The notes beneath the pieces were generated by a model, which was not told the DNA's origin, searched no databases, and worked only from the letters and a program-made list of their open reading frames with translations. Positions 1-7,252 of a stretch of 46,823 bases of DNA are shown here, one piece after another. The first letter of the stretch is position 1. Every line of letters starts with the position of its first letter. Source of the DNA: an uncultured Prevotella sp. (lineage in GTDB: Bacteria; Bacteroidota; Bacteroidia; Bacteroidales; Bacteroidaceae). The stretch is taken from NCBI GenBank assembly GCA_900317545.1, contig ONHE01000072.1:1-46823 (forward strand), in the 5' to 3' direction. Made by a program: the position numbers and the translations under genes.

Positions 1-186
1 CGCAGGGTCGTCGCCGAGGCCGTTGGTCTGCAGTGAGCCGGGCAGGGAAGCCTCCGCCTGCACCTCCTTGCCGCCCTTGTCGGTCAGTCTGACGTGCCAT
101 TTGCCGCTCAGGTCGATCGTCTCTTGCGCCCCTGAAGCCATGCTGCACACTGCGCAGAGCAGGCTTATCATCAGTCTGTGCATCAT
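1..186 (-). CDS. Secreted glycoside hydrolase family 2-type protein, N-terminal fragment
   Basis: Partial gene cut by the left edge of the window; 62 codons are visible, reading leftward from an ATG at 186. Residues 1-19 form a signal peptide (two Met, basic residue, hydrophobic stretch, Ala-Gln end). The mature part opens with IDLSGKWHVRL and then ASLPGSLQTNG, which is typical of the N-terminal sugar-binding jelly-roll of GH2 beta-galactosidase/glucuronidase-like enzymes of Bacteroidetes. The catalytic domain lies outside, so substrate cannot be inferred. A -7 motif at 241-248 on the same strand would give a leader of about 50 nt. A second Met follows immediately and could be the true start. 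Confidence 0.7.
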   Translation of the reverse strand, partial: MMHRLMISLLCAVCSMASGAQETIDLSGKWHVRLTDKGGKEVQAEASLPGSLQTNGLGDDPA

Positions 187-202
187 ATTCGGTTGGTCTT
201 TG

Positions 203-246
203 GTTATCATATCGATGACGTTCAGCTATGCTTTCGACCGCAAAGA
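203..246 (-). repeat. Possible two-unit 22-bp repeat (locus E) in the GH2 promoter region
   Basis: The stretch 224-245 matches 15 of 22 positions of the repeat unit seen at 5361-5382, read on the opposite strand; it contains AAAGCATAGCT on the - strand. The preceding 22 nt agree with it at about half of their positions in the same register. It overlaps the probable -7 box and leader of the GH2 gene. This is a weak, short example of the family described at 5293-5458. Confidence 0.35.
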
Positions 247-248
247 TA
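241..248 (-). promoter_or_regulatory. -7 promoter motif TATCTTTG for the GH2 gene
   Basis: Perfect match on the - strand to the Bacteroidetes -7 consensus TAnnTTTG, placed 55 nt before the GH2 start codon. No convincing -33 TTTG was seen at the usual spacing. Confidence 0.5.
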
Positions 249-425
249 GATGATTCATCCGGACCGCCCAATAGATAAAGAAGATAAAAAGATGGACTTT
301 TCACCGGTCGGAAGACCGTTCTGCCGCGCTATATGCCGATCATAGCGGATTGATGCCTGTGTTTTTGAGCCTGTGGGATACAATAATCCGGAGCGGAAGA
401 CGTTCTATCAATAAACGAAATTGCA

Positions 426-1133
426 ATGATCAAACATCTTCTGCCGGTTGTCCTGGCTTGTCTGCTGTCCGCTTCCGCCTGGTCTCAAAGTGATCAGGGC
501 ACCCTGTCGGTCATTCCCAAGGCGGGTATATCCATATCCACCCTGAATCCGACGGACCGTATCTATCTCGGCATCTCGAATGACAAAGCGTCTTCGGGTG
601 GCTCAAAATACCGGTCCGGATTCTGTGCGGGGGCCGAATTGGAATATCAGTTTGCCGACAGGCTGAGTGCTTCCTTCGGCGCGTTCTTTGCCAACTCGGG
701 TTGCAAGTACGGGTATGCGGAAGCCGAAACGTCCAAGAATGAGTTTTCTGTCCTGCATGACAGCTATCTTAGTTTGGGGTATATACAGATGCCGTTGATG
801 CTCAATTGCTATGTCGCACCCAATCTGGCGGTCAAGGCGGGCATACAGGTCGGTTGCTTGGTGACCAGCACCCGGCATAGCGAAATGCAGACCTACACGG
901 TCGATCCCGACACCAACGTGAAGACTTATGGCACCAACTACGTGTCCGATGGCAGTGCTTCCAACATGCAGAACCGTATCGATGTCTCCATCCCTTTAGG
1001 CCTCAGCTACGAATATGAGCACATGGTCTTGGACGCGCGTTACAACTTAGGCGTGCGCAAGATCTACAAGCTGGCCGGCGACAGCAAGAATCGGTCGGTC
1101 ACGGTGACCATCGGTTATAAGTTCGAACTGTAG
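426..1133 (+). CDS. Outer-membrane beta-barrel protein (PorT/OmpW-like, 235 aa)
   Basis: Secreted protein of 235 residues. Residues 1-21 are a signal peptide ending in SAWSQ. The rest shows alternating hydrophobic and polar strands with many Gly and aromatic residues, including GAELEYQFADRLSASFGAFF, a GYIQMPLMLN segment and a final strand with C-terminal GYKFEL. The pattern LGY-QMPLMLN-Y plus 'AGIQVGCL' is typical of the outer-membrane beta-barrel (PorT-like) family common in Bacteroidetes. It is a single-gene unit converging on luxS, with only 20 nt between the two stop codons. Function is unknown; such barrels have been linked to transport or secretion in some species but nothing here assigns a substrate. 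Confidence 0.75.
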   Translation: MIKHLLPVVLACLLSASAWSQSDQGTLSVIPKAGISISTLNPTDRIYLGISNDKASSGGSKYRSGFCAGAELEYQFADRLSASFGAFFANSGCKYGYAEAETSKNEFSVLHDSYLSLGYIQMPLMLNCYVAPNLAVKAGIQVGCLVTSTRHSEMQTYTVDPDTNVKTYGTNYVSDGSASNMQNRIDVSIPLGLSYEYEHMVLDARYNLGVRKIYKLAGDSKNRSVTVTIGYKFEL

Positions 1134-1153
1134 CTGCGGCTTTTGCGCCTGCA

Positions 1154-1642
1154 TTATCCCGCCTGTTCGGGATAGTGCAGATTGGCGTCCGTCAGGTGTT
1201 CGAGCACTTCGGTGAGGTATTTTCGGGCTTCCCAGCGTGCCATCGGCAGGTCATGCAGAAGCCAGTTGCCGCAGTCCTTCGCTGTGGCCCCGGGGATCTC
1301 GCCTTCATAGTCTGCGATGAAGCGGAACGTGTTCTTCATCAGCTCCACGATATCTTTACTCTCCAAATCTCCGCGCAACAGGAGGTAGTTTCCTGTCAGG
1401 CAGCCCATCGGACCCCAGTAGATGACGCGGTCACTCCATACGGGGTCATTGCGCAGATAGGTGGCGGCGAGATGCTCGATGGTGTGTATGGCGCCGTTGT
1501 GCATGACTGGTTCGACGTTCGGTTGCTTCATTCGGATGTCGAAGGTGGTCACGACCTCCCCTCCGACAGCGTCTTTGCGGCTGACGTAGATGCCGCGGAG
1601 CAGTCGTTCGTGATTGATGGTGAAGCTCGGTATCTTGTTCAT
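1154..1642 (-). CDS. luxS: S-ribosylhomocysteine lyase LuxS
   Basis: Converts S-ribosylhomocysteine to homocysteine and DPD, the precursor of autoinducer 2, in the cytoplasm. The 162-residue length is that of the family. The zinc site is intact: HTIEH at residues 53-57 and Cys124 in KDCGN; the catalytic Cys81 lies in GPMGC. It is the second gene of a pair with mtnN, separated by 4 nt, so the two consecutive steps of S-adenosylhomocysteine detoxification are made together. The next gene converges on it. A 7-bp hairpin overlaps the stop codon and may terminate transcription. Confidence 0.97.
   Translation of the reverse strand: MNKIPSFTINHERLLRGIYVSRKDAVGGEVVTTFDIRMKQPNVEPVMHNGAIHTIEHLAATYLRNDPVWSDRVIYWGPMGCLTGNYLLLRGDLESKDIVELMKNTFRFIADYEGEIPGATAKDCGNWLLHDLPMARWEARKYLTEVLEHLTDANLHYPEQAG
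1155..1174. terminator. Hairpin at the luxS/barrel convergence point
   Basis: Perfect inverted repeat TATCCCG (1155-1161) and CGGGATA (1168-1174) with a 6-nt loop. It overlaps the last codons of luxS and lies just past the end of the barrel gene. There is no strong T-run on either side, so its role as a bidirectional terminator is only plausible. Confidence 0.35.
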
Positions 1643-1646
1643 AATG

Positions 1647-2366
1647 CTATGGTTTGATCGTTGTCGATGAGAGGGACTCTATGAATGCCTTGGTCACTTG
1701 GAAGCTCCCTTCGGCCATCCGTGCCCAAAAGTCGTAGTATTGGGCGGCCTTCAGATCCTTCAGGGGCACGTCGCTGATGATGCGGAAGGAGAGGAAGGGC
1801 GTCGCGTAGATGTGGCACACCTGGGCGATGGCACAACTCTCCATGTCAACTGCCATGGCTTCGGGGAAGCGGTCGAGAATCTCCCGCATCTTCTCCCGGG
1901 TGTTGACAAACCACTCTCCGCTGACTGTCAGCCCCGTGCGGATCCGTCCTGCAAAGCCCGTAAGCGTCGAGCCGAGCTGCGAGGCCTTGTCGATGAGCCA
2001 CGCGGGCGACTGAAACCGGGCTGGCATGCCGATGATCTGGCCGAAAGCGACCTCGTCCCCGCAGTAGGCATCATGATAGGCGCACTCAGCTGCAACGACC
2101 ACGTCGAGCGGGTTCAGCGCGGCATCGGCGCCGCCGGCCACGCCGGTCGATAGCACCAAGTCAGGCTCATAGCCGTTGATCATTTCCACTGTGCCGACGG
2201 CGGCGTTGACTTTTCCGATGCCGCACTGCACCATGACGACCTCGTGTCCGGCTATCCTGCCGGTGACAAAGTCCTTGTGATGGTGATGCTCTGTGGCGAT
2301 ATGGTCGGCCAAGGTCCGCAGTTCGGCGAACTCCTTGTCCATTGCTACGATCATGCCTATTTTCAT
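1647..2366 (-). CDS. mtnN: 5'-methylthioadenosine/S-adenosylhomocysteine nucleosidase
   Basis: Hydrolyses the glycosidic bond of S-adenosylhomocysteine and methylthioadenosine, releasing adenine; its ribosyl product is the LuxS substrate. The 239-residue protein has the family start MKIGMIVAMDKEF with Glu12, the STGVAGG loop (73-79), the VDMES purine/ribose-binding motif (173-177) and the late SD pair (198-199) that supplies the catalytic Asp. It is first in the mtnN-luxS operon and divergent from the yfhO-type gene. The -7 motif at 2410-2417 probably drives it. A short His-rich run (residues 27-30) is unusual but sits in a surface loop. Confidence 0.95.
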   Translation of the reverse strand: MKIGMIVAMDKEFAELRTLADHIATEHHHHKDFVTGRIAGHEVVMVQCGIGKVNAAVGTVEMINGYEPDLVLSTGVAGGADAALNPLDVVVAAECAYHDAYCGDEVAFGQIIGMPARFQSPAWLIDKASQLGSTLTGFAGRIRTGLTVSGEWFVNTREKMREILDRFPEAMAVDMESCAIAQVCHIYATPFLSFRIISDVPLKDLKAAQYYDFWARMAEGSFQVTKAFIESLSSTTIKP

Positions 2367-2409
2367 CCGGGTGCGTCTCCTGTTACTTATATTACCTGTA
2401 CTTTTGTTG

Positions 2410-2417
2410 CAAAATTA
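2410..2417 (-). promoter_or_regulatory. -7 promoter motif TAATTTTG for mtnN-luxS
   Basis: Exact TAnnTTTG match on the - strand, 44 nt ahead of the mtnN start codon. A second near match (TATCTTTT) lies a little further upstream. The divergent gene has its own motif at 2462-2469. Confidence 0.55.
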
Positions 2418-2461
2418 CGAAAAAGATAACAGATGGATGGCGAGGAAAGCAAGTTTTTTTG

Positions 2462-2469
2462 TATTTTTG
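2462..2469 (+). promoter_or_regulatory. -7 promoter motif TATTTTTG for the yfhO-type gene
   Basis: Exact TAnnTTTG match, 25 nt before the chosen start at 2495. Its position supports that start and rules against an upstream in-frame ATG at 2342, which would lie ahead of the promoter and inside mtnN. Confidence 0.55.
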
Positions 2470-2494
2470 CAACAAAATCAATCAAGATCATGTT

Positions 2495-4996
2495 ATGAAC
2501 GCATTGAAGAAATATTTGATAGACATTCTGGCCATTGTAGTTTTCGCCTTGATCTCATTTGCCTATTTCCAGCCCGCAGATATCGAAGGACGCATCCTCT
2601 ATCAGCATGACTCGTCGGCAGGAGTGGGTGCCGGTCGGGAGACTGCCATCTTCCAGCAGCAGACCGGAGAGCATACGCGATGGACAAATGCCATCTTCAG
2701 CGGTATGCCGACCTATCAGCTCTCGCCCTCATACAGCAGCGACCGCGTGCTGGGCAAGGCCATGACGGTCTACCATCTGGGGCTGCCGGAGAACGTGTGG
2801 TATGTGTTTGCCTATCTCTTGGGATTCTACATCCTGCTCCGTGCGTTTGATTTCCGGCGCTCATTGGCCGTGTTAGGCGCGATCATATGGGCGTTCTCCT
2901 CCTACTTTTTCATCATCATCGCCGCCGGCCATATATGGAAGGTGATGGCGTTGGCCTATCTTCCGCCGCTCATAGCAGGTATCGTGATGGCCTATAGGGG
3001 GCGCTTCCTGTGGGGACTGATCCTCACAGCCATCTTCGGCGCATTCGAGATCAAGGCCAATCACATACAGATGACCTACTACTATCTGTTCGTCATCATT
3101 CTCATGCTCATTGCTTTTCTCATCCAGGCCATACGCGAAGGGCAGCTTGCCCGATTCCTCAAGGCCACGGGCATCTGCCTCGCCGGAGCCGCGATCGCCG
3201 TCAGCCTCAATCTCTCCATGCTCTACCACACGTGGCAGTATGGCCAAGAGAGCATGCGGGGAAAGACCGAACTGGTCAAGAAAGGCGACGCCAACCAGAC
3301 CAAGAGCGGCCTGGACCGGGACTATATCACGCAATGGAGCTATGGCATAGGGGAGACCTGGACGCTGCTCGTGCCTGATACGAAGGGGGGAGCATCCGTG
3401 CCTTTATACAACAACAAGACGGCCCAGGAGAAGGCGGATCCCAACTTCATCCCCATCTATCAGCAGCTCGGGCAGTACTGGGGTGAGCAACCGGGAACGA
3501 GCGGGCCGGTCTATGTGGGCGCCTTTGTGCTGATGCTCTTCGTCTTGGGACTGTTTATCGTCAAGGGACCCATGAAATGGGCGCTCCTCGCTGCGACCAT
3601 CCTGTCGATCCTCCTGTCGTGGGGACGCAATCTGATGGGCTTCACCGACTTCTTTATCGATTATGTCCCGCTCTACTCGAAGTTCCGTACGGTGGCTTCG
3701 ATCTTGGTCATCGCCGAGTTCACCATACCCCTCTTGGCCATGATGGCGCTCAAGGAGATCGTCGAACAGCCGTCCTTGCTGACCGCCAAAAGGCGCTGGC
3801 TGACCGTCAGCTTCCTGCTTACGGGAGGCGTGGCCTTGCTCTTCGCGCTGATGCCGGGCACCTTCTTCCCGAGCTTCATATCTTCGCAGGAGATGCAGGC
3901 ACTGCAAACGATCCCTGCGGAATATCAGGCCGGGCTGATGGCCAACCTGCGGAGCATCCGCGAGGCGATCTTCACGGCCGACGCGTGGCGATCGTTCTGG
4001 ATCATCGTCGTGGGCACCTTGCTACTGCTTCTCTATCAGGCACGGAAACTGCGGGCCGAATACCTGATCGGGGCCTTGACGCTGCTCTGCCTCGTGGACA
4101 TGTGGCAGGTCAACAAACGCTATCTCAATGATGACATGTTTGTAGAGAAGAGCGTGCGCGAAAAGCCGATTCCGATGACGGCTACCGATAAGCAGATCCT
4201 CCATGACCGCAGTCTCAACTACCGCGTGCTCAATCTCGCGTCCAACACATTCAATGAAAATGAGACTTCCTATTATCATAAGAGCATAGGTGGATATCAT
4301 GCCGCCAAACTGCGCAGATACCAGGACATGATCGACAGCTACATCGGCAAGGAGATGCACAACCTCATGTCTGCCGTCAGCGCAGCACAGGGCGATATGA
4401 CCAAGGTCAACGGCGACTCGATCTTCCCCGTGCTCAACACGCTCAACGCCAAATACTTCATCCTCCCGCTGCAGGGCGGTCAGACGGTGCCGGTACAGAA
4501 TCCTTACGTCTACGGCAATGCCTGGTTCGTGGACCGAATCAGCTATGTGAACAATGCGAACGAGGAATTGGATAAGGTCGGAAAGATCAACCTGCGCCAT
4601 GAGGCGGTGGCTGACGCGAAGTTCAAGACGCAGCTCGGACAGGCCGCCGTGCAGGACAAGGCCTCGTTGGTGAAGTTGGAGTCGTATGCGCCCAATCATC
4701 TTGTCTATCACGTTTCATCCGACAAGGGCGGCGTGCTGGTGTTTTCGGAGATCTATTATCCCGAATGGACGGCTACGATTGACGGCCAAAAAGCCGAGTT
4801 GGGACGGGTCAACTACATCCTGCGCGCACTAAACGTGAAACCCGGAAACCACAAGGTGGAGCTCGACTTCCATCCTCAGTCGGTGCGGACGACGGAGACC
4901 GTGGCCTATATCGGCTATGTCCTCCTGCTCTTCGTCATTCTCTTCGGCCTCTATATGACATGGCGCCGAAGGGACGGGAAGGCTACGAGCGAATAG
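2495..4996 (+). CDS. YfhO-family polytopic membrane protein (833 aa)
   Basis: Large membrane protein. The open frame extends to 2342, but the start at 2495 (MNALKKYLIDILAIVVF) follows the -7 motif and avoids overlap with mtnN. It has an N-terminal transmembrane helix, an extracytoplasmic segment (about residues 28-85) with FSGMPTY, then many hydrophobic helices through about residue 540. A large soluble C-terminal region contains FSEIYYPEWTATIDG and is followed by a last helix and a basic tail (WRRRDGK). This is the layout of the YfhO family, thought to transfer or modify sugars on cell-envelope glycopolymers in Gram-positives. In Bacteroidetes the substrate is unknown. It is a single-gene unit with a strong terminator at 5094-5134. 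Confidence 0.85.
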   Translation: MNALKKYLIDILAIVVFALISFAYFQPADIEGRILYQHDSSAGVGAGRETAIFQQQTGEHTRWTNAIFSGMPTYQLSPSYSSDRVLGKAMTVYHLGLPENVWYVFAYLLGFYILLRAFDFRRSLAVLGAIIWAFSSYFFIIIAAGHIWKVMALAYLPPLIAGIVMAYRGRFLWGLILTAIFGAFEIKANHIQMTYYYLFVIILMLIAFLIQAIREGQLARFLKATGICLAGAAIAVSLNLSMLYHTWQYGQESMRGKTELVKKGDANQTKSGLDRDYITQWSYGIGETWTLLVPDTKGGASVPLYNNKTAQEKADPNFIPIYQQLGQYWGEQPGTSGPVYVGAFVLMLFVLGLFIVKGPMKWALLAATILSILLSWGRNLMGFTDFFIDYVPLYSKFRTVASILVIAEFTIPLLAMMALKEIVEQPSLLTAKRRWLTVSFLLTGGVALLFALMPGTFFPSFISSQEMQALQTIPAEYQAGLMANLRSIREAIFTADAWRSFWIIVVGTLLLLLYQARKLRAEYLIGALTLLCLVDMWQVNKRYLNDDMFVEKSVREKPIPMTATDKQILHDRSLNYRVLNLASNTFNENETSYYHKSIGGYHAAKLRRYQDMIDSYIGKEMHNLMSAVSAAQGDMTKVNGDSIFPVLNTLNAKYFILPLQGGQTVPVQNPYVYGNAWFVDRISYVNNANEELDKVGKINLRHEAVADAKFKTQLGQAAVQDKASLVKLESYAPNHLVYHVSSDKGGVLVFSEIYYPEWTATIDGQKAELGRVNYILRALNVKPGNHKVELDFHPQSVRTTETVAYIGYVLLLFVILFGLYMTWRRRDGKATSE

Positions 4997-5093
4997 CCGA
5001 GCGTCGCCCGGCAGCCCCGACACCGGTGTCCTCTCTCTGAGAAGCGATAAGAGAGGGCAGAGGATAGACTATATGTAAAGGATACATTTCATC

Positions 5094-5134
5094 AATAACG
5101 CACGGGAACAGCATCCTTGTTCCCGTGCGTTATT
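5094..5134. terminator. Strong hairpin after the yfhO-type gene
   Basis: Perfect 17-bp stem (5094-5110 with 5118-5134, core CACGGGAACA) and a 7-nt loop. A/T-rich flanks lie on both sides, so it could stop transcription in either direction, mainly the + transcript from the yfhO-type gene. Confidence 0.8.
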
Positions 5135-5159
5135 TGCATTTTGCGTGTGCATGAATACC

Positions 5160-5292
5160 CATGAATTTATCTGACAAAATGTCTCTGAATACGGCGTTCT
5201 TATTCACCGAATCGCCCATTGATCGCAAATACGGCAATTATGAGCGGTTTTTGCAAGTTACAGATAATCAATTTGTTACGTCGGCATATGCT
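5160..5292 (+). other. AT-richer non-coding segment preceding repeat array A (possible element head)
   Basis: No credible gene. The stretch runs from a TTATCTGACAAAAT motif through TTTTTGCAAGTTACAG and CAATTTGTTACG into the 22-bp array. A comparable AT-rich segment (43938-44040, read on the - strand) precedes the array at 43718-43937, with CAACTTGTTG and a similar distance (about 140-150 nt) from an ACGG(C/A)GT motif to the first AAAGGATAGCTCC. The similarity is patchy and was judged by eye. Confidence 0.35.
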
Positions 5293-5458
5293 TGCCGCCT
5301 CTTTCAAGCGACCGCTCCGCCGCGCCCAAAGGATAGCTCCGGGCGCTCGAAAGGATAGCTCCGGATGCTCGAAAGGATAGCTCCGGAGGATGAAGAGTTG
5401 TCTTCCGTACGGGGAGAGGGCACTTCCGACTGCTGTGGAAGGCACATCCGGCTGATAG
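5293..5458 (+). repeat. Degenerate 22-bp tandem repeat array A
   Basis: Three near-identical units start at 5328, 5350 and 5372, each opening with AAAGGATAGCTCCGG and recurring every 22 nt. The same register continues in decayed form: the (C/T/A)TCCG core occurs at 5315, 5337, 5359, 5381, 5403, 5424 and 5446, that is at 22-nt steps with a single 21. A TGCCG at 5293 is a possible further unit. The array lies between the 3' ends of the yfhO-type gene and fucP, so it is not in a promoter. The short open frames crossing it resemble no protein I know. Confidence 0.8.
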
Positions 5459-5807
5459 AAATCTTGTTTTTGTCCGGACGATATGGTTGAAATGGTCTTC
5501 GAAGATATCCTTCGGGCCTTGTCCGTTTCTATGCCCTGCTTTGGAATGACCGGTCATGCAGGCCTTGTTTTTTCAGAATTCAGATGACAAAAGCAATCGT
5601 TGTGCAGAAGATTGCAGCGTGTTCCAAATGGATTGCGGTTCCCGTTCGCAGAAGTCAAACGCATCTTCTGCTTCCCCTAAAAATCCTCAATGAAATGCTG
5701 AGTCGGGCCCTGTGCCCGTCCGCAACGGGCGCCCTGTTTGCCCAAGCGCGCCTTTCTTTCCTTTGCGGACGGCTACGCTGGTCCGACCCTACGTTAGCCC
5801 GGCCCCT
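5459..5807. other. Intergenic region without recognised gene
   Basis: About 350 nt between array A and the fucP stop codon. I see no gene, RNA or promoter that I can support. It contains a long-range inverted repeat, CCGTCCGCA (5716-5724) with TGCGGACGG (5764-5772), that could end the fucP transcript on the - strand, but no T-run follows it. Short open frames here lack family features. Confidence 0.5.
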
Positions 5808-7142
5808 TCAAGCCGTATGCTTCCCGTATTTCAGATCGCGCAGATGCGACCGATATCCGTAGGCTGCGACCACGACAAAGCAGATGAGCGGCATGACAAA
5901 GGATACATTCTCGGCCGGCAAACCCATGATGGTGTGCTTCACGTCGATGATGGCCGCCTGGACCGGAGGCAACAGGCTGCCCCCGAGGATGGCCATGATC
6001 AGACCGGCACCGCCGAACTTCACGTTGTCACCAAGGCCGTAGAGCGCAATGCCATAGATCGTGGGGAACATCAGGGACATGCATGCGCTGACCGCAACTA
6101 AGCAATACAGCCCCTTGATATCGGTGAAGAAGATCACGCCACAGACACTGAAGAAAGCGGCGCAGGCCAAGATCAGCAAGAGCTTGCCGGGCTTGATATA
6201 TTTCAGAAACCATGTGCAGATGAAGCGGCTGCAGGCAAACAGCACCATTGCGAAGATGTTGTACTGCTGCGACATCACTTCGGCAGCGCGCTCGTCCATG
6301 CCTTCGGCCATCAGCACGCGTGTGCCATACTGGATGATGAAGGTCCAGCAGGTGATCTGGGCACCTACGTAGAAAAACTGCGCAATGACGCCCTCGCGGT
6401 AGTTCTTGCCTGAAAAGATCTGCCGGAGAGCCGTCCAGAGCGATTTCTCCTCATGCGTGTCACCACCCTTGGGCATCTTGGTCAGACGGATGAAGGCGAT
6501 CATGGCCAGCAGGATGAGGCCGATGTAGACATAGGGCTGGATCAATACGGTCAGGTCTTGTTCCTTCAATGCCTCGAACTGGTCAGCCGGGAGAGTGGCC
6601 CGGGTGGCCGTGTCCATCGGGTTGAGGCGTGCCTGCACGAAGTTCATCGCAACGAACATGCCGCACAACGAGCCTAAGGGGTTGAAGGCCTGGGCAAGGT
6701 TCAGACGCCGCGTAGCCGTCTCCTCGCTGCCCATGCTGTATATGTAGGGGTTGCAACTCGTCTCAAGAAATGACAGCCCACATGTCAGGATGAAGTAGGA
6801 AAGCAGGAAAGGATAGTACATCCCGGTAAACTTTGCGGGGATGAAAAGCAGCGCGCCGACTGCGTAGAGTGACAGCCCGAGCAAGACGCCCGCCTTGTAA
6901 GAATACTTCTGAACAAACATGGCCGCCGGGAATGCCATGCAGAAATAGCCTCCGTAAAAGGCCACCTGAACAAGCGCACCTTCCGTCACGCTCATGCGGA
7001 AGATCTTGGAAAAGGCTTTGACCATCGGGTTTGTCACATCGTTTGCAAAGCCCCACAAGGCGAAGCAGGCCGTGATGGCGATGAATGGTAATAGGAAACT
7101 GGCTCCGTCCTTGCGAAGCAGGCTGTCTCTCCGATTTTTCAT
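5808..7142 (-). CDS. fucP: L-fucose:H+ symporter
   Basis: Major-facilitator sugar transporter of 444 residues with about twelve hydrophobic helices, for proton-coupled uptake of L-fucose across the inner membrane. The first helix reads ACFALWGFANDVTNPMV, the FucP signature containing the acidic residue needed for proton coupling; GLSFLETSCNPYI and LNLAQAFNPLGS follow, also characteristic of FucP. It is divergent from fkp with 110 nt between start codons, so uptake and phosphorylation/activation of fucose are encoded back to back. The -7 motif at 7172-7179 gives a short leader. Confidence 0.92.
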   Translation of the reverse strand: MKNRRDSLLRKDGASFLLPFIAITACFALWGFANDVTNPMVKAFSKIFRMSVTEGALVQVAFYGGYFCMAFPAAMFVQKYSYKAGVLLGLSLYAVGALLFIPAKFTGMYYPFLLSYFILTCGLSFLETSCNPYIYSMGSEETATRRLNLAQAFNPLGSLCGMFVAMNFVQARLNPMDTATRATLPADQFEALKEQDLTVLIQPYVYIGLILLAMIAFIRLTKMPKGGDTHEEKSLWTALRQIFSGKNYREGVIAQFFYVGAQITCWTFIIQYGTRVLMAEGMDERAAEVMSQQYNIFAMVLFACSRFICTWFLKYIKPGKLLLILACAAFFSVCGVIFFTDIKGLYCLVAVSACMSLMFPTIYGIALYGLGDNVKFGGAGLIMAILGGSLLPPVQAAIIDVKHTIMGLPAENVSFVMPLICFVVVAAYGYRSHLRDLKYGKHTA

Positions 7143-7171
7143 GATTGATTCTGTTGTAGTAAATGATGATG

Positions 7172-7179
7172 CAAAAATA
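7172..7179 (-). promoter_or_regulatory. -7 promoter motif TATTTTTG for fucP
   Basis: Exact TAnnTTTG match on the - strand, 30 nt before the fucP start codon, in the short spacer shared with fkp. Confidence 0.55.
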
Positions 7180-7221
7180 CAATAAAAAAGTCAAAATCAG
7201 CAAATTCTGCCGAATAAATTG

Positions 7222-7229
7222 TAACTTTG
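7222..7229 (+). promoter_or_regulatory. -7 promoter motif TAACTTTG for fkp
   Basis: Exact TAnnTTTG match on the + strand, 23 nt before the start at 7253. It favours that start over an upstream in-frame ATG at 7163, which would overlap the fucP promoter. Confidence 0.55.
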
Positions 7230-7252
7230 CATGCAACAGACTCTATGCATCT

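Noticed and set aside
5293-5458. CRISPR array
   Set aside because: The 22-nt units are contiguous with no unique spacers, units decay gradually, and no cas gene is present. The same holds for the arrays at 14647-14954 and 43718-43937.
5276-5557. Small - strand open frame across repeat array A (93 codons)
   Set aside because: Its peptide is largely the translation of the 22-bp repeats (repeating PELSFRA-like words), with no domain or convincing start site. A 22-nt period is not a multiple of three, so it cannot encode a regular peptide repeat.
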